Below, one piece after another: positions 28,295 to 33,667 of a stretch of 33,667 nucleotides of DNA; within the stretch, counting starts at the first letter, position 1; each line of letters starts with the position of its first letter. Location: NCBI GenBank assembly GCA_001312645.1, contig BBEG01000019.1, positions 1 to 33,667 on the forward strand, written 5' to 3'. The notes under the pieces were generated by a model that did not search any database, was not told the DNA's origin, and saw nothing but the letters and a program-made list of their open reading frames with translations. The position numbers and the translations under genes were made by a program. The stretch is from Rhodococcus sp. JCM 9791 (GTDB taxonomy: Bacteria; Actinomycetota; Actinomycetes; Mycobacteriales; Mycobacteriaceae).

Positions 28295-28871
28295 TAAGAA
28301 GAAGGTTCATGATTACGCGGTCTGGGCGCGCGAGGCACTCGATCTCCAAGGCACCGACGCCCAGGCCGCCCTCACCGCGTGGCAGAAGCTCTTCGGTGAC
28401 GAGTTCGCTGCCGACGAGGTCAAAGCAGCTCAAGCCTCGCTTGTTCACTCCAAGTCCCTGCAGGCCTCGACCCGCATGGTCCCGGAGCAGACGGCTCCAG
28501 ACGAAGAATTCATCCACGACAAAGCCACAATCGAGCGGCGGTATGACGCGCGCATCGACGCGACCATCATCGGAAAATACTCCCGGTCGTTGCGCAAGGC
28601 CCGCGTCGTACCCCTCGGGCGCGAACTGCGCTTTCACCTGCGAACCGATGTGCCCGAGCCGTACGAAGTGTGGTGGAAAGTCCGCAACCGCGGCACGGCA
28701 TCCGAGCGTGCCTGCCAACTACGCGGACAAATCATGCGCCACGGTAATGTGAATCGAAACCTTCACAAGGAATCCACCAAGTATCCAGGCCAGCACTACA
28801 TCGAGGCCTACGTCATCCGCAACGGAGTAGTAGTCGCCAGCGATCACCACGAAGTCCGCATCCTCCCCTGA
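28295..28871 (+). pseudogene. C-terminal part of a CBASS-type CD-NTase with sensor domain, truncated by IS5
   Basis: The frame entering from the right edge of the insertion sequence encodes about 190 residues. It starts with the end of the helical nucleotidyltransferase core (REALDLQGT...AWQKLFGDEF). It then has a domain resembling the adenylyl/guanylyl and SMODS C-terminal sensor (AGS-C): FHLRTDVPEPYEVWWKVRNRG, then ESTKYPGQHYIEAYVI and NGVVVASDH. Such proteins make cyclic oligonucleotide alarms on phage infection. The catalytic domain (GS...DxD) is absent from the window. The left flank does not continue it convincingly, so the gene is dead. A hairpin follows the stop. Confidence 0.7.
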
Positions 28872-28901
28872 AACCTCAACGGAAGATACGCTGATCCGCG
28901 G

Positions 28902-28944
28902 GGAGCTGCGACATCGGAATACGCGACATGCACGGCGCAGCTCC
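28902..28944 (+). terminator. Hairpin after the CD-NTase remnant
   Basis: GGAGCTGCG (28902-28910) and CGCAGCTCC (28936-28944) form a perfect 9-bp stem around a 25-base loop, 31 bp after the stop. It suggests that the original transcript ended here. Confidence 0.45.
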
Positions 28945-29038
28945 TCGCTACCGTGACACATGCAGATCAGACAACGTTTGACCGGGATGAAACCATCGCT
29001 GCCTTCATAACCAGCGGTACCTGCCGATAGAATCCGGC

Positions 29039-29593
29039 ATGCCCAAAGCGCTTCCGCCCTCGGATCTCAAGCTGCTGATCGAACCGAACGATGCTGCACC
29101 CTCACCGCTCCAGGAGGTCGGGATCGCGTACTGGACGTTGCTCGGTGTCGATCCCGAAACCAACGAGCCGAAGTGGGAACAACGCGTCAGCGCTCTTCCC
29201 TACAAGACATGGTCCAGCGGCGCCCACTACGCAGCAGCTGCCGCCGTCACCGCGACGCTACCGGGATACTCGTGCGCAACCTGTGACGCCGAATTGACCT
29301 TGACCTCACGACAAGCACTGGCCGATACCCTTGCAGGAAAGGCGGTCGCCTGCCGAGCATGCCACAAACGAGTCGATGAGCAGGCAGCGAAAATCCTTGA
29401 GCCACGTTCGCTCGAAAGACGTACCCAACGCGCAGCAGAGGCACTGAAGCAGGAAGCTACCGTGCAGGAAGCACGTGAGCTCGAACAATCGCGACGTGAG
29501 GTGATTGCAGACCGATACCCGGTAGCAACCAATGACCAGGAAGATCTCCTGTCCAACGCGTCACTCTTGGCGAAACTGGGAGCCTGGCGGTGA
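29039..29593 (+). CDS. Unknown protein with a zinc-ribbon-like Cys4 motif
   Basis: An intact 184-aa protein I do not recognise. The middle carries C79-x2-C82 and C105-x2-C108 (CATC and CRAC), a likely zinc ribbon. After it comes a long charged helix (about 115-165, rich in Glu, Arg and Ala) that may form a coiled coil. There is no membrane segment. The TGA overlaps the GTG of the next gene (GTGA), so the two products are made together and may act together. If one base is missing near 29580, the pair would be a single protein of about 560 aa. It lies beside a CD-NTase remnant and an Abi gene, so a defence role is possible. Confidence 0.65.
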   Translation: MPKALPPSDLKLLIEPNDAAPSPLQEVGIAYWTLLGVDPETNEPKWEQRVSALPYKTWSSGAHYAAAAAVTATLPGYSCATCDAELTLTSRQALADTLAGKAVACRACHKRVDEQAAKILEPRSLERRTQRAAEALKQEATVQEARELEQSRREVIADRYPVATNDQEDLLSNASLLAKLGAWR

Positions 29594-30723
29594 TACACGC
29601 CGTCGGCAACAAGGGTGGGTTGATCTATCCGATCGACACAAACGACCAGACAATCGGCCCGAACACTTCGATCAGCAAAGAACTCTTCATCGCCGCCTGG
29701 CACGGCGAACTGCTCCAGATCCATCCGACCTCACCGACCGCTGCGTTCGTCTGGGACAGTGACACCGTCCTCGGTAACGGCATCTACTCCCACAACACGC
29801 GATTCTTCGCTCCCGGCGACGGAACCCTCGAAGACCGCCTCGAGAGCTTCGTCGACCACCTTCGTTCCCAGCTCGACCTGACTGCGATGTGGTCGACCGA
29901 ACGCGCCGAGCTGGCCGACCTCGCACACCGTCTCGTTGCGGAAGAAGCCGGCCGATACTTCGTGCACATGCTGCGCGAGCACAACCTGCCGGATCTGACC
30001 GAGACCCACGACGAGGCACTTCGGACAACCACCATCCGCGGCGCCACACTATTTTCGCTCGGGCACCTGTACCGCATGGCCTGGGGTGCGGCTCGCGACG
30101 CATCCAGCGCCTATCAACGTAACGACGGCATGTCGAAAGCGAACGCGATCACCTACGGGTTGAAGCAGTTCGAACGCTGGATACAACGCGCATCCGACAA
30201 CCCTGAATCGTTGTCCGCGCCGTTCAGTGAAGACAAACGAAACCTTCCCCTGTCCGCGGTCACCGGGATTGTGTTCCGCACGATCCTAGGTCTCGACCCG
30301 ATGAGCACGAGCCCCGCAGAGATCACCGACATCCTGATCGGAGCCCCGGATGATGAGCTGCGCCGCGACTGCGACGCGCGCATCCCCGACCGCACTGAGT
30401 TGACTGGGTGGATCCGGACATCGACCGATCAATGGGATGGCGGCGAGTTCCGGAAAGTACTGGCATTTCTCGAAGAGTGGACGCCGCCTCTTTGCGCCCC
30501 GGGTTGCGCGCACGAACGCATGGATCACGTCGCCCGAGAATGTGGCCGCGTCTATGATCGCATCGTCTCGCGTGTCGGAGAAACCGATGCCGCTATTCTT
30601 ACCGCCGAAGCAACCGCGGTAGCCAATGCTCTCCATGACGGAGTACGCACCGGCGATGCGCTACTCATGGCGATCGTCGAGACGCTGCAGGCTCACCAGG
30701 CGCGGACCTCGAACGAACTGTGA
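29590..30723 (+). CDS. Unknown 377-aa protein coupled to the zinc-ribbon gene
   Basis: An intact protein starting at GTG 29590, with GGAG seven bases upstream and a 4-base overlap with the preceding gene. The N-terminus is beta-rich (GGLIYPIDTNDQTIGP, then LFIAAWHGELLQIHP and GIYSHNTRFFAPGDG). From about residue 75 it is largely helical. A late CAPGCAHERMDH segment has two Cys and two His that could bind a metal. There is no signal peptide or clear membrane helix. I know no family; the gene neighbourhood suggests phage defence or an element-specific function. It is followed at once by a strong convergent terminator. Confidence 0.65.
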   Translation: MIHAVGNKGGLIYPIDTNDQTIGPNTSISKELFIAAWHGELLQIHPTSPTAAFVWDSDTVLGNGIYSHNTRFFAPGDGTLEDRLESFVDHLRSQLDLTAMWSTERAELADLAHRLVAEEAGRYFVHMLREHNLPDLTETHDEALRTTTIRGATLFSLGHLYRMAWGAARDASSAYQRNDGMSKANAITYGLKQFERWIQRASDNPESLSAPFSEDKRNLPLSAVTGIVFRTILGLDPMSTSPAEITDILIGAPDDELRRDCDARIPDRTELTGWIRTSTDQWDGGEFRKVLAFLEEWTPPLCAPGCAHERMDHVARECGRVYDRIVSRVGETDAAILTAEATAVANALHDGVRTGDALLMAIVETLQAHQARTSNEL

Positions 30724-30735
30724 CCCCGCGCGAGG

Positions 30736-30769
30736 CCGCGCGACCCTTCACTTCAGGAGGGTCGCGCGG
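30736..30769. terminator. Bidirectional terminator between the 377-aa gene and abi
   Basis: CCGCGCGACCC (30736-30746) and GGGTCGCGCGG (30759-30769) form a perfect 11-bp stem around a 12-base loop. It starts 13 bp after the plus-strand stop and overlaps the last codons of the minus-strand abi gene, so it ends both transcripts. Confidence 0.8.
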
Positions 30770-31427
30770 TCAGCAGCCCGGGGACCGCGCTACGCCCGCG
30801 CACCCAGGCTGCCACCGTCGGGTCGATCCAGGACAACACCTCAAACAACTCCCGATGCAACCCGGCGATGTCCTGACCAGTGCTGGCGATCTGCGCACCG
30901 TGGATCGGCTCATGATGAGCAATCCGGTTGCGCAGAGTGTTGAGATGGTCGAGCCGGCGATAGACGTCCTGGCGCCGGTTGGGTCGCTGATGCGGATACC
31001 CGTGCCGCATACACGGAGTCCACAACGTGGCCTCATAGGTACGGGCATGCAGGAAACGCCAGAACCCGAACATCAACTCCGCCACCACCCTGCCCGGCAC
31101 CTCCGTGCGGCCACCGCGGGTCGCGCGGCGACGCGCCTCGGCAACATCCTTCTGCGACTGCGGCGTCAACGGTACCGTCAGATACCACGGATCAGCACCG
31201 TTGTTGCTGCGGTTCCACCGTTCGAGTTGGGCGTGGCAGGCATTGCGCAGGACCACCTCGAGATAGCCGAGATCCTCGAACACCGCCGCACCCAGACGGG
31301 CGTTCCACTCGTACAGATCCAACGCCCGATCGAGGTCACCGCCGGCCGCCGCGGTATACGACGACAAACGCTCCGGCGTCAGGAAGACACTCATCGCCTG
31401 GGTCACGGCCGCGCTGCGGTTGGGCAT
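30753..31427 (-). CDS. Abi-family (AbiD/AbiF, Abi_2) HEPN abortive-infection protein
   Basis: An intact 224-aa protein. ATG 31427 is chosen because GGAGGG lies six bases upstream; the longer frame would run through the structured leader. It has the Abi_2 blocks LYEWNARLGAAVFEDLGYLEVVLRN (about 38-62), VVAELMFGFWRFL (about 114-126) and, near 165-175, the HEPN nuclease motif LRNRIAHHEP (R166-x4-H171), then WIDPTVAAW. Abi_2 proteins cause growth arrest on phage infection. Related AbiF proteins are reported to be RNases held in check by a partner RNA and akin to the ancestors of Cas13. The structured RNA just upstream fits this. Confidence 0.88.
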   Translation of the reverse strand: MPNRSAAVTQAMSVFLTPERLSSYTAAAGGDLDRALDLYEWNARLGAAVFEDLGYLEVVLRNACHAQLERWNRSNNGADPWYLTVPLTPQSQKDVAEARRRATRGGRTEVPGRVVAELMFGFWRFLHARTYEATLWTPCMRHGYPHQRPNRRQDVYRRLDHLNTLRNRIAHHEPIHGAQIASTGQDIAGLHRELFEVLSWIDPTVAAWVRGRSAVPGLLTARPS

Positions 31428-31439
31428 ATCCCTCCAGTC

Positions 31440-31551
31440 CCGATATAGTGGATAGCGAAGACCCCGGAGCGGCCTCTGCACCTCGAGTGCACGTCCCCGG
31501 GGTTTTGACATTCCACCACCCGCCCAGGCGTGATCGATCCTCGACCGCTCC
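31440..31551 (-). ncRNA. Structured, possibly pseudoknotted RNA upstream of abi (AbiF-RNA-like)
   Basis: On the minus strand, between the HTH gene and abi, four elements can be paired by eye. GGAGCGGTC (31551-31543) pairs with GGCCGCTCC (31474-31466), 9 pairs with one G-U. ACCCC (31503-31499) pairs with GGGGT (31465-31461). TGCAC-TCGAG-GTGCA (31491-31477) is a hairpin between them. The first two helices cross, giving a pseudoknot whose 3' strands are contiguous and could stack. The sequence CTATCCACTATATCG and the abi ribosome binding site follow. An AbiF RNA motif near Abi_2 genes has been described; whether this belongs to it needs a covariance search. A leader attenuator is the alternative. 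Confidence 0.6.
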
Positions 31552-31602
31552 GAACAGGTGCCCACCGAACAGAAAACGCGTCCCCTGTCGCGCATGTGGG
31601 CA

Positions 31603-32840
31603 TCACTGATCGATGTCGAAAATGCGAGCCGCGTGCTCGCGGATCCGGGTCAACCGTTTCGAGATCGCACTGTGGTTGCGGTAGCCCATGAGCTCGGCGA
31701 TCTCGGTGAGCTTGGTGACGCCGCTGCGGAGCAGCACGACAATCTCCCGATCGCGTTCGTTGAGCAACGCCAGGAAATCGCCGTAAACCATCCGGTCGAT
31801 CACTTCGGATTCCGGTCCGTGGACCGGGATTGTGTCGGTCAACTCCACAAAACGCACCTTCACCTTCGAGCGCTTGCTGTAGAGCTTGCGTTCGAAATCC
31901 TCCCGCGCGTACGTCCAATGCTCCGAAAAATCATCAGCGACCCGATTCGACCGCACCGCATCGAGAATCGCTCGCAGACGGCCGTCGCATCTGCTGCCTC
32001 CACCGTGCGCCGGACCATCTGCGCAGCCTGATCCTCGCCTTCCCACACCGCACCACCCATACGCGGACTGCGACCATCACCTGGTCCAGGATCGATCCGT
32101 CGTCGAGTTCGGCCGGGACTTCGTCCATATCGTTGTCGACCAGCGGAAATCCCCGCAGTTCGTCTTCGATCACGGCGTTCACCGGGGGAATCCAGAAGTC
32201 GAGATTGTGCGCCAGCACCCGGATCGGATCCGAGTCGGAAAAACCCGAGCAGAGCCAGGCATCAGATGACGCCACACCACCCCGCCCCACGCCCGCGACA
32301 GCCGGTCGGCAAAGTCGACCGGCATGTACCCGTCCGGATCGACCCAGTCCGCCAGGAACGGCCACTGCCCACGCTCGCGCAGAGGAAGACCGTGGCGCTC
32401 GACCACCGAGCGCGACAACAAATGGAACAACGGCGCATACTCGTAGTACCGCGACGACGTGCGCGGCACGAACACGACATTCACATCACCCTGCCCGGCC
32501 ACCTTCGCCAACTGCGGCGGCAGATCACCAGTGTCGATGTATCGACGGAACTGGGCGGCCTCCCACAAAAGATTCCACTGGGACATCGCCACCCCCAAGC
32601 TTGGCTCGAGGCGATGCGGAAGAGCGATGGCCACATACTCCGGCGGCGCGGACGGTGCGCACGTGCCACCGCGCGGAAGATGAACCCGGCGCCGGCATTC
32701 CACAAACACGGATAGCGGTCCGGGGAAGCATGCTCGTCGTGTGGATCGAGCAGCACCCCCGCCTGCCATGCGGCGCTGTCCTGGGTATGAATATCGCGGT
32801 CGGCCACGGTCACATCCGTCGGTGTCTCAAGAGCGGTCAT
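31603..32840 (-). CDS. Unknown protein with C-terminal sigma-region-4-like HTH (frameshifted)
   Basis: Four added bases join successive frames into a 413-aa protein. The order of recognisable pieces is TALETPTDVTVADRD (N-terminus), EYVAIALPHRLEPSLG, then SRYYEYAPLFHLLSRSVVER, then FWIPPVNAVIEDELRG, and a C-terminal helix-turn-helix LNERDREIVVLLRSGVTKLT followed by YRNHSAISKRL that resembles sigma-70 region 4. I do not recognise the N-terminal part. It lies upstream of the abi RNA on the same strand and may regulate the island. With four breaks in 1.24 kb it could be a true pseudogene, yet each break is of the single-missing-base kind seen throughout the window. Confidence 0.5.
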
Positions 32841-33071
32841 ATCCATGTCACGACAGTTGGTCCCGTTTCCGTTCCATCACTATCATGTGACCTCCATCAC
32901 CGATCTTCGGCTGTGCTGCCGCGCAAAGGCTATGCCACGACCGATACGCCTGAGCGGCGAGGTATCGCCGAACAAGCCTCACCACAACTCCGGCCCGGTC
33001 CGAAATGCAAGAGCGTCGAGCTCGTGTGTCGGCCCGGTTGATTCGGTCACCGGGGGAACGACACGCATGGT

Positions 33072-33486
33072 CTAGGACCAGCGCAACCGCCTGGCGCGCA
33101 CCCCCTCGTACTTGCGGCCTTGGGCCCGGGTGATCTCCCGCAACCGGCCCGGTTCAACGAAGGACACCAGCTGCCAATCGCCGGCGAAGAGTTCGGCGAT
33201 CACCGGCGCCGGTCCCCGACCGGCACCGCGCACGCGGCGCGCAGCATCGGCGAGGGTGTGCACATCGACCGAGGTCGCGGCCGGATTCGATCCGGGCACC
33301 GAGAAATGCTCCCGGCATTGCCACACTCCGTACATCCCCGCTCCTCGCTCCACCGGCTCGGCCTGTAACCGAACCGCCCGCACCCCGCTGTCCGATGCAC
33401 AGTGTGTCCCAGAGAGTGGTGCCGAGCAGGTAACGGGTCGACACCCCGTCCGCACCGCCGCCGACAGCGGTCGTCTCGGTGCTCAT
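33072..33486 (-). CDS. Unknown small protein (frameshifted)
   Basis: From ATG 33486 the frame reads STETTAVGGGADGVSTRYLL and then changes phase near 33395-33410, in a GGGG-rich stretch. The second part includes LQAEPVERGAGMYGVW and ends in RKYEGVRARRLRWS. Two added bases give 138 aa. I recognise no domain. It is separated by 51 bp from a divergent gene at the window edge and by 230 bp from the HTH gene on the same strand. Confidence 0.45.
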
Positions 33487-33537
33487 CCGCCCCATAGATC
33501 ACGTCGTCGTTCGATACCGTGCCGACTATGGGCACGA

Positions 33538-33667
33538 CCCTGTACGCACCCCATCCCTGGCCGCACATCACCGCAACCCTGCGCGGCCCCGGCCCCCGCC
33601 GCGTCGCCATCGCCTACCTCGACCACACCGCCCCCGAACTACTGCCGCTACGCGCCGGAGACCAGCT
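33538..33667 (+). CDS. Partial gene at the window edge, function unknown
   Basis: An open frame from ATG 33538 runs off the right end. The first 43 residues (MGTTLYAPHPWPHI, then GPGPRRVAIAYLDHT) have excellent actinobacterial codon use. The segment RRVAIAYL followed by LLPLRAGD is reminiscent of phospholipase-D-like nuclease N-termini on mobile elements, but this is too little to assign. It is divergent from the preceding small gene. Confidence 0.5.

Noticed and set aside
27368-28297. 309-aa plus-strand open frame in the IS5 element
   Set aside because: It is antisense to the intact IS5 transposase with clear DDE residues.
27200-28320. Reading the CD-NTase fragment as continuous with the DNA left of the IS5 element
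   Set aside because: Removing the element gives an open plus-strand frame, but the left part has poor codon use and no nucleotidyltransferase motif. The minus-strand frame there is more gene-like.
31440-31503. Simple rho-independent terminator from ACCCCGG and CCGGGGT before abi
   Set aside because: The stem is real, but no gene on the plus strand ends there and the minus-strand side leads straight into the abi ribosome binding site. The longer crossing helix favours a structured RNA.

Overview
The window is high-GC DNA from a mycolic-acid actinobacterium, most likely Rhodococcus or a close relative. The evidence is the strong G/C preference at third codon positions, GTG and TTG starts, AcoR-type and IclR-type regulators beside lignin-aromatic genes, and a P450 plus reductase pair like PbdAB, which I recall from R. 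jostii RHA1. I see no tRNA, rRNA or CRISPR array. Two insertion sequences and a defence-type right end suggest an accessory region, such as a plasmid or genomic island.

Layout. 1-792 is a G-poor, essentially non-coding stretch. 793-2168 is an IS256-family element. 2201-4209 (minus) holds pobA (4-hydroxybenzoate 3-monooxygenase) and its IclR-type regulator. 5042-9158 (plus) is an operon of two SCP2-like proteins followed by five single-pass membrane proteins with long helical outer parts; I recognise no described system. 9474-16764 (minus) reads IclR regulator, phthalate-dioxygenase-type reductase (pbdB-like), CYP199-like P450 (pbdA-like), AcoR-type regulator, aldehyde dehydrogenase and an MpaB/DUF2236 oxygenase-like protein. 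16935-21266 (plus) reads AcoR-type regulator without an AAA+ domain, two cupin dioxygenase-like proteins, an SDR and a butanediol-dehydrogenase-like enzyme. 21418-22677 (minus) is an HATPase-like/LuxR hybrid regulator. 22869-26913 is a formaldehyde-assimilation and pentose-phosphate block: 6-phospho-3-hexuloisomerase, 3-hexulose-6-phosphate synthase, zwf (minus) and gnd. 27305-28294 is an IS5-family element. 28295-33667 looks like a defence island: the C-terminal half of a CBASS-type CD-NTase cut at the IS5 element, a coupled pair of unknown genes, an AbiF/AbiD-like HEPN protein with a pseudoknotted leader RNA, a broken HTH gene and two unknown genes.

How the genes could work together (inference). 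PbdAB-like P450 and reductase O-demethylate p-methoxybenzoate to 4-hydroxybenzoate plus formaldehyde. PobA converts 4-hydroxybenzoate to protocatechuate. HPS and PHI capture the formaldehyde through the ribulose monophosphate route, and G6PDH/6PGDH turn the hexose phosphate into NADPH and CO2. The tandem cupins may feed the same pool, because one member of their family makes 4-hydroxybenzoate from 2,4'-dihydroxyacetophenone. The SCP2/membrane-helix operon could handle a hydrophobic substrate at the envelope.

Quality warning. About 29 reading-frame breaks in 15 genes are all repaired by adding bases; 27 need one base and one site near the right end needs two. None needs a base removed. This one-sided pattern looks like deletion errors in the read or assembly rather than natural decay. 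I therefore list these genes as CDS, marked frameshifted, and give the restored length.
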